DNA of 64,000 bases from Rhodocyclaceae bacterium (GTDB taxonomy: Bacteria > Pseudomonadota > Gammaproteobacteria > Burkholderiales > Rhodocyclaceae): positions 1 to 64,000 of the forward strand of contig JAEUNM010000046.1 of the NCBI GenBank assembly GCA_016791105.1, in the 5' to 3' direction. Under the pieces are notes generated by a model. That model had not been told where the DNA came from, searched no databases, and saw only the letters and a program-made list of their open reading frames with translations. Shown in pieces: positions 9,119-20,234 of the stretch (the first letter of the stretch is position 1; the number at the start of each line of letters is the position of its first letter). A program made the position numbers and the translations under genes.

Positions 9119-10455
9119 GCCTGCGGCTGCAGATCAATCTGATCATCGCCTCGCTCATGGCTTTGTTCCTGGGCACGCTGGCGTGGCAGCAAATTCAGGA
9201 CACCGCCGCCAGCGTGCGCGAAGAAATGCAGGGTTCGCACCGCGTTGCGACACAGCTATTGGCGCGCATCAGTTGGGTATTCAGCGAAGGCGGCGTCGCC
9301 GGCATGGTGAAATTTCTGCAGCAACTCGGGCGCATACGCGCCAACGAGGTGTGGCTGTATGACGCCACCGGCACGCTGGTTTATGCGTCTCCCCCGTCGC
9401 CGTATAAAGCCGGACGCGAAGCACCGGAGTGGTACGCAAGCCTGGTGGCGCCAAAAATGGTGGCCGAACAGATAGACATACTGGGCGGCCGCCTGGTCAT
9501 ACGCGCCGACGCCTCGCGCGCCATTCTGGATGGTTGGGACGATCTGCAGCGCTTGCTCATCATTAGCGGCGCCGCCTTCGCCAGCATCAACCTCCTGGTG
9601 TTCTGGCTTACCGGGCGCACCCTGAAACCGCTGCGGAAAGTGGTCGACGGTTTGCAGCGCATGGAACAGGGTGACTATTCCACGCGCCTGCCGCCGCTGG
9701 CCGGACGCGAGGCACAGCTCATGAGTCAGGCGTTCAACCGCATGGCGCAGGCGGTATCCGACAATGAAGCGGCGCGCCGCGCCGCTGCCGAAGCGACGCG
9801 CGACCTGCAGGATAACCGGGAGCTGACGCGCGCCATCCAGGCCCATGTCGAAGACGAAAGACGCGCCATTGCGCGCGAATTGCACGACGAACTGGGGCAG
9901 TCCATCACCGCGATCAAAAGCATGGGCCTCGCCATCCTGCGCCGCAGCGAGGGCCGCGATGCGGGCGTCAGTCAGGCTGCGCAATTGATCGTGGATACGG
10001 CCGGCCATTTGTACGATGCCGTGCATCAGATGATTCCGCGCCTGCGCCCCTTCGCGCTGGATAGTTTCGGCCTGGCCGATGCGCTCGCCGATCTGGTGGC
10101 CGAATCGCGCGCGCAACACGCCAACGTGGAAGTGGCCGCGCACATAGGCGAACTGCCGGCCGATCTGGGCGACACACTCGCCACGGCGGCGTACCGCATC
10201 GTGCAGGAAGCGCTCACCAATGCCTTGCGGCACGCCCACGCCGGGCGTATCGACCTCGCCGTGCGCGTCGATCAAACGCGCCTCGTGCTGTGCGTGGAAG
10301 ATGACGGCGTCGGCCCGCCGGAAAACTGGGATCGTGCCGGTCATTACGGAATACGCGGCATGCGCGAGCGCGTCGCGCAACTGAACGGGGAACTGACGTT
10401 GGACAAGGGTGCGCGCGGCGGCGTGCGTATGTTCGCCTGGCTGCCGCTACAGTAA
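9115..10455 (+). CDS. NarX/DegS-type membrane sensor histidine kinase
   Basis: A 446-residue kinase, GTG start overlapping the pip stop. Predicted layout: TM1 (about 8-26), a periplasmic sensor of about 115 residues without a recognised domain, TM2 (about 148-166), HAMP (about 167-220), HisKA_3 with the phospho-acceptor His in ARELHDELGQ (about 257), and HATPase with EALTNALRHAHAG, EDDGVG and GIRGMRERV. It should phosphorylate the response regulator encoded 5 bp downstream. Proximity to pqq suggests, but does not prove, control of PQQ or a PQQ-dependent oxidation. Confidence 0.9.
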   Translation: MSLRLQINLIIASLMALFLGTLAWQQIQDTAASVREEMQGSHRVATQLLARISWVFSEGGVAGMVKFLQQLGRIRANEVWLYDATGTLVYASPPSPYKAGREAPEWYASLVAPKMVAEQIDILGGRLVIRADASRAILDGWDDLQRLLIISGAAFASINLLVFWLTGRTLKPLRKVVDGLQRMEQGDYSTRLPPLAGREAQLMSQAFNRMAQAVSDNEAARRAAAEATRDLQDNRELTRAIQAHVEDERRAIARELHDELGQSITAIKSMGLAILRRSEGRDAGVSQAAQLIVDTAGHLYDAVHQMIPRLRPFALDSFGLADALADLVAESRAQHANVEVAAHIGELPADLGDTLATAAYRIVQEALTNALRHAHAGRIDLAVRVDQTRLVLCVEDDGVGPPENWDRAGHYGIRGMRERVAQLNGELTLDKGARGGVRMFAWLPLQ

Positions 10456-10460
10456 GTGAC

Positions 10461-11102
10461 ATGAAGCGCAAAACCCGCGTAATGCTCGTTGATGACCATA
10501 GCGTCGTGCGCATGGGCTTTCGCATGCTGCTGGACGCAACCGACGACATCGAAGTAGTGGCCGAAGCGGAAAGCGGCGAAGTAGCGTATGCGCGCTACAG
10601 CGAGTGCGCGCCCGACGTGGTGGTCATGGATTTGGCGATGGCCGGCATGGGCGGCCTGGAAGCGATCAAGCGCATCGTGGCGCGCGATGCGCGCGCGCGC
10701 ATACTGGTTCTGTCCGCCCACGAAGACACCAGCCATCCGCGCCGCGCCCTGCGCGCCGGCGCAAAGGGCTATCTGTCCAAGCGCAGTGCGCCCGAAGCTT
10801 TGCTGGACGCGGTGCGCACCATCATGGCCGGGCGCGTCTATCTCGACGCAGCGCTGGCGCAACGCCTTGCCGTGCAGGATTTGTCCGGCGAGCACGGACC
10901 GGAAGAACAATTGTCCGAGCGCGAATTCGAAATATTCGTGCACCTGGCACGCGGTCTTACAGTCAATCAGATTGCCGAATTGCTGCACCTGAGCCCGCGC
11001 ACCGTGGGCACGCACCTGTATAACGTCAAACAGAAACTGAAAGCCGGCAACCAGGCGGAACTGACGCTCATCGCCCTGCGCCATGGGGTGATAGAACCCT
11101 GA
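10461..11102 (+). CDS. LuxR/NarL family response regulator
   Basis: A 213-residue cytosolic regulator: receiver domain (about 5-120) with acidic pair DD (VMLVDDHS), phospho-acceptor Asp in VVMDLAM (about 56), conserved Ser/Lys in LSAHE and GYLSK. A LuxR helix-turn-helix follows (about 148-205; LSEREFEIF, then LHLSPRTVGTHLYNVKQKL). It forms a pair with the kinase just upstream. Targets are unknown. Confidence 0.93.
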   Translation: MKRKTRVMLVDDHSVVRMGFRMLLDATDDIEVVAEAESGEVAYARYSECAPDVVVMDLAMAGMGGLEAIKRIVARDARARILVLSAHEDTSHPRRALRAGAKGYLSKRSAPEALLDAVRTIMAGRVYLDAALAQRLAVQDLSGEHGPEEQLSEREFEIFVHLARGLTVNQIAELLHLSPRTVGTHLYNVKQKLKAGNQAELTLIALRHGVIEP

Positions 11103-11249
11103 GCCGTCAGGCGCGAGCGTTACCTACGCTCTGCCCGCCGCTGGATTAACACGCACAGGCCCAGCAGGGCACGATGCTGGCAAAATTCCCCCTCGGCGGC
11201 GCGCCACGCTCGCCTTGCCGCAGCGCAATTCCAACGAAAGGAAGCAGGC

Positions 11250-11708
11250 ATGCACCTCAAACCCGGCGACCCGGCGCCCGATTTCGAAGGCGTCATCACC
11301 AATGGCAATACGGTAAGGCTGGCGGATTACCGCGGCAAAAAGCTGGTGTTGTACTTTTATCCCATGGACGACACGCCGGGCTGCACGCGCCAGGCCTGCA
11401 GCCTGCGCGACGGTTACGCAAACATCGCCGACAAGGGCGCCACGGTGCTGGGCGTGTCCTCGCAGGACGAAGCGTCGCACCGCCGCTTCACGCAGAAATT
11501 CAAGCTCAACTTTCCGCTGCTGGCCGATACCGATCAACGCGTGGCGCGTGCCTACGGCACCGTGGGCGGCATGTTCGGCCCGCTGCAACACCTGCTGGGC
11601 ATGAGCCGCCGCATCACCTTCATCATCGACGAACAGGGTAACATCGCCCACATCATTACCGCCCCGGATGTAGGCGCCCACGCGACCGAAGTGCTGCGCT
11701 ACCTGTGA
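11250..11708 (+). CDS. Peroxiredoxin, BCP/PrxQ type (two-Cys)
   Basis: Thiol peroxidase of 152 residues. The active-site stretch FYPMDDTPGCTRQAC holds the peroxidatic Cys and a second Cys five residues later, the PrxQ arrangement for an intramolecular disulfide. Starts at ATG 11250 after GAAAGGAAG. A second, more divergent PrxQ lies at 42.8 kb. Likely monocistronic; YceI follows 120 bp downstream. Confidence 0.92.
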   Translation: MHLKPGDPAPDFEGVITNGNTVRLADYRGKKLVLYFYPMDDTPGCTRQACSLRDGYANIADKGATVLGVSSQDEASHRRFTQKFKLNFPLLADTDQRVARAYGTVGGMFGPLQHLLGMSRRITFIIDEQGNIAHIITAPDVGAHATEVLRYL

Positions 11709-11828
11709 ACGCCTGAAATTGCGCCGTGCCGGGAACCTGCCGCCGGCTTTGCGTTCTACAGCGCTTTGTGCCGCGAGCGGCCGGACATCCGGCCCTGTTC
11801 GCGGCCCGACCAGCCAGGAGCAAACACA

Positions 11829-12395
11829 ATGAAGAGCGCACTTCCTGTCGTACTGTTAGCCCTTGTCGCAAGTTCTGCCCAGGCAGCGCCGGAAAGCTAT
11901 ACCGCAGACCCCAACCATACCTGGCCCGGCTTTGAAATCAACCACTTCGGCTTTTCCATCCAGCGCGGCCGGTTCGAAAAAACCGCCGGCAAAATCGTGC
12001 TGGACACGGCCGAAAAGAAAGGCTCCATCGAAATCACCATAGAGGCCCGCTCGCTGAGCATGGGCTTCGAAAAATGGACCAAACACATCCAGTCGGAAGA
12101 CTTTTTCGATGTCGAGAAATATCCGACCTTGACTTACAAATCGGACAAGTTGCTGTTCGACGGCGATAAACTGGTCGGCGCCGAAGGCGAACTTACCCTG
12201 CACGGGGTGAGCAAACCCGTAAAACTGACGGTAAGCAATTTCAAGTGCGGGCCGAATCCTTTCAACAAAAAGCCGCAGTGCGGCGCAGAAATTTCCGCCC
12301 AGATCAAACGTTCGGATTTCGGCATGAGCAAATTTCTGCCTGCAGTTGGCGACGACGTAAAAATCTTTTCGCCTATCGAAGCGTATCGGGACTGA
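11829..12395 (+). CDS. YceI family periplasmic protein
   Basis: 188 residues: signal peptide (about 1-19, cleavage after AQA), then the YceI lipocalin-like beta barrel, recognisable from YTADPNHTWPGFEINHFGFS at the start, FFDVEKYPTLTYKS in the middle and SDFGMSKFLPAVGDDV near the end. YceI-family barrels bind polyisoprenoids or related amphiphiles. A hairpin terminator follows. The specific ligand is unknown. Confidence 0.92.
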   Translation: MKSALPVVLLALVASSAQAAPESYTADPNHTWPGFEINHFGFSIQRGRFEKTAGKIVLDTAEKKGSIEITIEARSLSMGFEKWTKHIQSEDFFDVEKYPTLTYKSDKLLFDGDKLVGAEGELTLHGVSKPVKLTVSNFKCGPNPFNKKPQCGAEISAQIKRSDFGMSKFLPAVGDDVKIFSPIEAYRD

Positions 12396-12452
12396 CAGGC
12401 CGGCAAGAAGTATCAGTTGCCGGCCGAAGTCGCTTGCCGGAACTGAAAAAAG

Positions 12453-12475
12453 GCCGCCCGCGGGCGGCGTTTTGT
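12453..12475. terminator. Bidirectional terminator between yceI-like and ankyrin genes
   Basis: GCCGCCCG-CGGGCGGC (12453-12468) is an 8-bp perfect stem, followed on the plus strand by GTTTTGTTT and preceded by AAAAAA, which is a U tract on the minus strand. It can end both converging transcripts. A second stem without a T run, GGCCGGCAA/TTGCCGGCC, lies at 12398-12425. Confidence 0.8.
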
Positions 12476-12499
12476 TTGGGCTGGATAGAAGGTGCTGGA

Positions 12500-13135
12500 T
12501 CAGTGGGCGGCGCTGCGGGCGATCAGGTCGGCCAGGCTGGTATTGCCGGCGCGGCGGGCAATGTCGGCAGCCGTGGCGCCTTCGGCATTCGTGAATTTCG
12601 CGTCGGCACCGCGCGCCAGCAGCAATTTTGCAAGTTCGTCCTGACCATTGCGCGCCGCCAGCATCAAGGCCGTCATGCCATTGGGCGCGACTGCATCGGG
12701 CGGCGCGCCGTGGTCGAGCAGAATTTTCGCGATGTCGGCATGCCCGCTGAAGGTTGAATAATGCAGCGCGGTCCAGCCCGAGTGATCCAGCCGCGCACCG
12801 GCGTCGGCCAGCGCCCGCACGACTTCCGTGTGTCCTTGCAACGCCGCCAGCATGACCGCCGTATCGCCCGAGCGATTGCGCGTATTGAGCCGCGCGCGGC
12901 GCGCGATGAGGGCGCGCACGGCCACCACATTGCCATTGCGCGCCGCCGACATGAGCAAATTCATGCCGTCGCGGTCGGATGAGTCGGGGTCCAGCCCGCG
13001 CTCCAGCAAGTCCAGCAACGCGCCATTATTGTCGTTCTCGACCGCGTGCAATGCATCTTCCAGGCTGCCCGCGAATGCAGCGCCCGGGCCAAGCAATAGT
13101 AGCGCCACGCCAAACACGAAATGCCGCCGTTTCAT
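12500..13135 (-). CDS. Exported ankyrin repeat protein
   Basis: 211 residues with a signal peptide (about 1-22, ending AAFA) followed by about five ankyrin repeats, e.g. DGMNLLMSAARNGN, SGDTAVMLAALQGHTEVV, GWTALHYSTFSGHADIAKIL, NGMTALMLAARNGQDELAKL. Probably periplasmic and a protein-binding module; partner unknown. The ATG overlaps the tatD stop by 4 bases, so it is the last gene of the mltG-tmk-holB-pilZ-tatD operon. Confidence 0.88.
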   Translation of the reverse strand: MKRRHFVFGVALLLLGPGAAFAGSLEDALHAVENDNNGALLDLLERGLDPDSSDRDGMNLLMSAARNGNVVAVRALIARRARLNTRNRSGDTAVMLAALQGHTEVVRALADAGARLDHSGWTALHYSTFSGHADIAKILLDHGAPPDAVAPNGMTALMLAARNGQDELAKLLLARGADAKFTNAEGATAADIARRAGNTSLADLIARSAAH

Positions 13136-13926
13136 GCCGCCTGCTCCAGATCTGCCGGTGCCTCGGCGGCACTGAACAAGTCGAAAAAATTGCGCGTGGT
13201 GGCGCGGGCTATCTGTTCGACGCTGTCTCCGCGCGCACGCGCGACATGTTCGGCGACATGGGCCACGAATGCCGGTTGATTGGTTTTTCCGCGATGCGGC
13301 ACCGGCGCCAAATAGGGAGCATCGGTTTCTATGAGCAGGCGCTCGAGCGGCACGAAGCGCGCCACATCACGTATCGCTTCAGCATTGCGAAAACTGACGA
13401 TGCCCGACAGCGATATATAAAACCCAAGTTCCAGCGCAGCACGTGCCACCTCGACACTTTCGGTGAAACAGTGCATGACGCCGCGCGCGGCGTCAGCCCC
13501 TTCTTCACGCATGATGGCGAGGGTATCTTCAGCGGCTGCACGCGTGTGGATGATGAGCGGCAGCCGCGTCGCGCGTGCGGCGCGTATGTGCGTGCGGAAG
13601 CGTTCGCGCTGCATGGCGGCAGTGTCGCTGCCGCGATAATAGTCGAGGCCGGTTTCGCCGATCGCGATTACGCGCGGTGTGCGCGCAAGTTCGACCAGCA
13701 TGGCCAGATCGGGCTCGGTGACGCCGGTATAGTCGGGGTGCACACCCACCGACGCATACAGATTAGGGTGGCGCGCGGCATAGGCAGCGACGCGCGGAAA
13801 ATCTTCCAGCGTGACCGATACGCACAAGGCGTGGGTAACGCGCGCTGCCTCCATGGCCTGCAGAATTTCGGTTTCGCGCTCGGCCAGGCCGGGGAAATCG
13901 AGATGACAATGAGAATCTACGTACAT
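13132..13926 (-). CDS. TatD family hydrolase (metal-dependent DNase)
   Basis: 264-residue TIM-barrel metallohydrolase. Metal ligands are visible: DSHCHLD at the N-terminus, GETGLDYY, PLIIHTRAA, MHCFTES and IETDAPYLAP. TatD proteins act as 3'-5' DNases and in DNA repair or quality control. The start at 13926 gives the canonical MYVDSHCH beginning; the frame extends upstream to 14019 but overlaps the PilZ gene. Four bases separate it from the PilZ gene. Confidence 0.93.
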   Translation of the reverse strand: MYVDSHCHLDFPGLAERETEILQAMEAARVTHALCVSVTLEDFPRVAAYAARHPNLYASVGVHPDYTGVTEPDLAMLVELARTPRVIAIGETGLDYYRGSDTAAMQRERFRTHIRAARATRLPLIIHTRAAAEDTLAIMREEGADAARGVMHCFTESVEVARAALELGFYISLSGIVSFRNAEAIRDVARFVPLERLLIETDAPYLAPVPHRGKTNQPAFVAHVAEHVARARGDSVEQIARATTRNFFDLFSAAEAPADLEQAA

Positions 13927-13930
13927 CCAG

Positions 13931-14295
13931 TCAAACCGTATGGGTGGGGCGGGGAGAGTTGAGATAAGGCCCGATGATGTTTTCGATGCGGTTGCGCACG
14001 GCCTGACCGCTTTCGTCATTTTTGAATTGCACGCCTATGCCTTGTTGCTTGCCGCCCTGCGCGCCGGCCGGGGTTACCCACACCACGGTGCCGGCAACCG
14101 GCAAACGGGTCGGGTCTTCCATCAGTTGCAGCAGCAGAAACACCTCGTCGCCAAGGTGGTAGACGCGCGTGGTGGGCAGAAAAATTCCGCCTTGTTTCAG
14201 AAACGGCATGTAGGAGGCGTACAGCGCGGATTTCGAGGTGATGGACAAAGACATCACGCTGGGCCGTGCCGCGGCTGCGTTTTTGGTCGGTTCGC

Positions 14296-14299
<4 letters not shown>
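13931..14299 (-). CDS. PilZ domain protein
   Basis: 122 residues matching the PilZ/YcgR-like protein usually encoded between holB and tatD in beta- and gammaproteobacteria (PilZ proper). It has KSALYASYMPFLKQGGIFLP, then TVVWVTPAG and GIGVQF. The RxxxR/DxSxxG c-di-GMP-binding motifs are not evident, as in PilZ itself, which instead works in type IV pilus assembly. GAGGAG precedes ATG 14299, which overlaps the holB stop by 4 bases. Confidence 0.85.
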
Positions 14300-17005
<2,706 letters not shown>

Positions 17006-17090
17006 GGTGAAATTGCGGCGGGAGCGGCACGGGGCCCTTGGATCGAGGCCGCTATAATAACGGCTTACCCTAGCACTTTTTCCTCCCATC

Positions 17091-18110
17091 ATGGCGCTTT
17101 GGCAATTCCTGCAATCGTCGGCCGACGCCGGCGCGCTGGCGCAGATCGGCAAAGCCGAACAGGAAGTCGCCGCCGCGGCAAGTGGCGACGTGGTCGTAGC
17201 GCTCGCGCATTTCGGCTGCCTGCGCGCACAGGGGGCAGATGCCGCCAACTATCTGCACAACCTCCTGACCAACGACATTAGCGGCCTGAAGCCGGAACAA
17301 CTGCGCCGCGCCGGCTTTTGCACGGCCAAGGGCCGGCTGCTATCCACTTTCCTGATCTGGCGCGACGGCGCAGACGCGGCCGACTATTTTTTGCTGCTGC
17401 CGCGCGATCTGACTAACGGTCTTGCGCGCAAGTTGGGCATGTACATATTACGCAGCAAGGTCAAACTGGCCGACGTGTCGGAGGAATTCGCCGCCGTGGG
17501 TGTGTCCGGGCCGCATGCCGAAGCAATTCTGACCGGCGCCGGACTTGCCTTCCCCGCCGCCGATATGAGCGTCGCCCATACGGCGGCCGCAACGGTACTG
17601 CGCTTGTCTGCGACGCGCGCCATCATTTCGGTGGCCGGCGCACAGCTACCCGCCCTGTGGGAAACGCTGGCAAGCAAAGCCACGCCTTGCGGCAGCCAGG
17701 CCTGGCGTTGGCTGGACGTACGCGACGGTCTGGGCAGCATTGCCGCAGCCACGCAGGAAGAATTCGTGCCGCAAATGCTCAACCTGGAACTGGTGGAAGG
17801 CGTCAGTTTCCGCAAGGGATGCTATCCGGGGCAGGAAATCGTCGCACGCTCGCAATATCTGGGCAAGGTAAAGCGCCGCATGTACCGCGCGCACGTCGCC
17901 GCCGCTGGTGCACCTCCGGCCCCTGGTACGCATGTCTATTCGCCGGCTAATCCAGACCAGGCGAGCGGCATGGTGGTGGACGCCACGCCCGGCCCCGCAG
18001 GCGGATTTGATCTGCTCGCCGTGCTGCAAACCGCGGGCGAGCAATTCCGGCTTTCCAGTGCCGATGGACCGGCCCTGCAACTGCAGCCGCTGCCCTATGC
18101 CGTAAGTTGA
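17091..18110 (+). CDS. ygfZ: Folate-binding Fe-S/tRNA-modification protein YgfZ
   Basis: 339-residue member of the GcvT-like YgfZ/IBA57 group that assists certain iron-sulfur enzymes such as MiaB. The diagnostic motif KGCYPGQEIVAR is at about residue 241, with FLSTFLIWR-like and LHNLLTNDIS segments near the N-terminus. A TATAAT box lies at 17053-17058, but I see no good -35. Divergence from mltG is common in betaproteobacteria. Confidence 0.92.
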   Translation: MALWQFLQSSADAGALAQIGKAEQEVAAAASGDVVVALAHFGCLRAQGADAANYLHNLLTNDISGLKPEQLRRAGFCTAKGRLLSTFLIWRDGADAADYFLLLPRDLTNGLARKLGMYILRSKVKLADVSEEFAAVGVSGPHAEAILTGAGLAFPAADMSVAHTAAATVLRLSATRAIISVAGAQLPALWETLASKATPCGSQAWRWLDVRDGLGSIAAATQEEFVPQMLNLELVEGVSFRKGCYPGQEIVARSQYLGKVKRRMYRAHVAAAGAPPAPGTHVYSPANPDQASGMVVDATPGPAGGFDLLAVLQTAGEQFRLSSADGPALQLQPLPYAVS

Positions 18111-18212
18111 TGTGGGCATTTTTTGTGCCCGCGCCGGCGGGGCGGCAGGTCGCCGGCGCTTGCGCGCCTGCCCATCGACACGGGAACTTGCCGTCCTGGC
18201 GGGAATGCCGCA

Positions 18213-18503
18213 ATGCAGATTGACTACTACATCTACTACCGTATTGCGGATACCGAACGCTGCGCGGAATTGAGTGCTGCGCTCGCAGTCATGCAGGCGT
18301 CCTTGCGGGCCGCCACCGGCGTGGCAGGGCGCTACCGGCGCCGGCTCGACGATGCCAGTACCTGGATGGAGATTTACGAAGGCGTCACCGACCCACGCAA
18401 TTTCGAAGTCGAACTGGGCATGCACGTGCAGCGCCATGACTTATATGCGTTTCTGCTGCCCGGTACGGCGCGCCACATAGAGCGCTTCCGCATTCCCGGC
18501 TGA
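18213..18503 (+). CDS. DUF4936 family protein
   Basis: 96-residue cytosolic protein starting MQIDYYIYYRI, with RYRRRLDDASTWMEIYEGV and a C-terminal HIERFRIPG. This is the betaproteobacterial DUF4936 pattern, usually found just downstream of ygfZ. Its ferredoxin-like, dimeric alpha/beta-barrel appearance is an inference. Function unknown. Confidence 0.82.
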   Translation: MQIDYYIYYRIADTERCAELSAALAVMQASLRAATGVAGRYRRRLDDASTWMEIYEGVTDPRNFEVELGMHVQRHDLYAFLLPGTARHIERFRIPG

Positions 18504-18642
18504 TGCAAGCCCTTCCATGAGCCGGGCAAGCACGAATTTTTCCCCGACACTTGGCTTGGTTCGAGCAGGTCGCGCATTCTCTGCGCGGCGCAAGGCCAGG
18601 ACCGCCCAACTTGACGGCTGACTAAGCCGGCAGATATCCACC

Positions 18643-19425
18643 ATGTGCCTGCTATTTCTCGCACTACGCGCGCACCCCGATTACCCGCTGGTGGTAGCAG
18701 CTAACCGCGACGAGTTTTTTGCCCGGCCGACCGAGCCGTCGCAATTCTGGACGGAGTACCCGGATTTGCTCGCCGGACGGGATTTGCAAAGCGGCGGCAC
18801 CTGGATGGGCATATCGCGCAGCGGACGCTTTGCCGCACTCACCAACCACCGCGATCCATCTCGCATCAAATCGTCAGCGCCGTCGCGCGGTGCGCTGGTC
18901 GCCGACTTTTTGACTGGCAGCAACACGCCCGCCGCCTATGAGCAGAAACTCGCGGCCACGGCACACTTGCACAACGGCTTCAACCTGTTGTTTGGCAGTG
19001 CACAAAACATGCGCTATTTCGCCAACACCGGTGCGCCCCCCTGCGAGCTGGAGGCCGGAGTTTACGGATTGTCGAACGACATGCTGGATACGCCGTGGCC
19101 AAAGGTGGTCAGGGGCAAGTCAAGGCTGGCAGAAGCCATGCATGCATTGCCGACGACGGAATGGCTGTTCGACTTGCTGCAAGACGACCGCATCGCCGCG
19201 GATAGCGACCTTCCGCGAACCGGCGTAAGCCTGGAATGGGAGCGCCTCTTATCGGCAGCGTTCGTGCGCAGCGCAGATTACGGTACGCGCTCCTGCACCG
19301 TGCTGCTGCTTGCCGCCGATGGCACCGTGACATGGGAAGAACGGAGATTTACGCGCGCTGCCACGGACGGCGGAATTTCGCGGTTCAGTTTCTCGCTGAA
19401 ATCCCAACACACGGCGAAATCTTAA
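18643..19425 (+). CDS. NRDE (TANGO2-like) family protein
   Basis: 260 residues beginning MCLLFLALRAHPDYPLVVAA followed by the family-naming NRDE motif, then AGRDLQSGGTWMGIS and TNHRDP. The conserved Cys2 suggests an Ntn-type fold. Biochemical role is unsettled (the eukaryotic homologue TANGO2 is linked to heme and lipid metabolism). Same strand as ygfZ and DUF4936 and probably part of that group, with a 139-bp gap. Confidence 0.9.
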   Translation: MCLLFLALRAHPDYPLVVAANRDEFFARPTEPSQFWTEYPDLLAGRDLQSGGTWMGISRSGRFAALTNHRDPSRIKSSAPSRGALVADFLTGSNTPAAYEQKLAATAHLHNGFNLLFGSAQNMRYFANTGAPPCELEAGVYGLSNDMLDTPWPKVVRGKSRLAEAMHALPTTEWLFDLLQDDRIAADSDLPRTGVSLEWERLLSAAFVRSADYGTRSCTVLLLAADGTVTWEERRFTRAATDGGISRFSFSLKSQHTAKS

Positions 19426-19648
19426 GGTGCCTGCACCGCGCTTGCGGCACCCAAAACCCGGCAGCTCTTACAGATACAGATTGACGGTGCGCCGGCTTTC
19501 CATCTGTCGCTAACTCGCGCATTTACGCAGCAACAGCGAATAAACCGGCGTTCCGCAAATTTCCCACATTGCGAGTAATGGTATTCGCAATGTATTACAC
19601 CTCCGGCCGCATAAGAACGCCTGCCGGGGTACTGCAAAACCCGGCGGA

Positions 19649-20131
19649 TCAGGCGGCGGCAGCTTCGGCCACAGCAGGCGCTTCGCCAGCCGGCGCGCGA
19701 GCAATCGCGCCTCCACGGCCTTTGGGCTTGTGCAGCGTGCCATCGGCAATCAGCGCGTTTTTTACTTCTTCGAAACAATCGGCATCAACACCATCGAAGG
19801 TGCCACCGGCCACTTCGATGAACTTGGCTTGCAGGGCCTGACCGCTGATGGCTTTACCATCTTCCGGCAGCAGACCAAGCATGATGTTGCGCGCAGCCAT
19901 ATCCCAGCACAGGGTCACAGAGCCGCCCCGGCCGCGCCCGCGTACGAGTACGCCTTCCTTGATCATCGCTTCGCTGGTGCGAAGGAAGTCATCCTGAGTG
20001 ACGCGCAGCTTTTGGCGGCGCATGGAGTCACTGAATTTGGCGCGCAGTGCCAGCTTTCCGATCGATCCTCCATCCGCGGGTACGTTTGCAAGTATGCATT
20101 CTCGCAAGATCTGGTCGCGTTGTTTGCTCAT
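19649..20131 (-). CDS. Uncharacterised protein with duplicated GRGG winged-helix-like repeat
   Basis: 160 residues, not a family I can name. Two halves look like a duplication. Repeat 1 (about 4-75) contains GKLALRAKF, then an acidic helix and MIKEGVLVRGRGRGGSVTL. Repeat 2 (about 80-146) contains GQALQAKFIEV, then a helix and LIADGTLHKPKGRGGAIA. Each half reads as three helices plus a basic Gly-rich hairpin, like a winged helix whose wing touches nucleic acid. An Ala-rich tail follows. No membrane segment or signal peptide. It stands alone beside a long gene-free stretch. Confidence 0.65.
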   Translation of the reverse strand: MSKQRDQILRECILANVPADGGSIGKLALRAKFSDSMRRQKLRVTQDDFLRTSEAMIKEGVLVRGRGRGGSVTLCWDMAARNIMLGLLPEDGKAISGQALQAKFIEVAGGTFDGVDADCFEEVKNALIADGTLHKPKGRGGAIARAPAGEAPAVAEAAAA

Positions 20132-20206
20132 GTCAGCTTTCCCTTGTGTCCGTTAACGAGTGTATATGATGCAACTTCCACTAATATGTTCCATACCGCG
20201 GGTGCA

Positions 20207-20234
20207 ATGATACCCCGGATTTATACCAAGGCAA
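20207..20234 (-). promoter_or_regulatory. Possible sigma70-type promoter for the GRGG-repeat gene
   Basis: On the minus strand, TTGCCT (20229-20234) and TATCAT (20207-20212) are separated by 16 bp. Transcription would begin near 20200, about 70 bases before the ATG. Confidence 0.4.
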
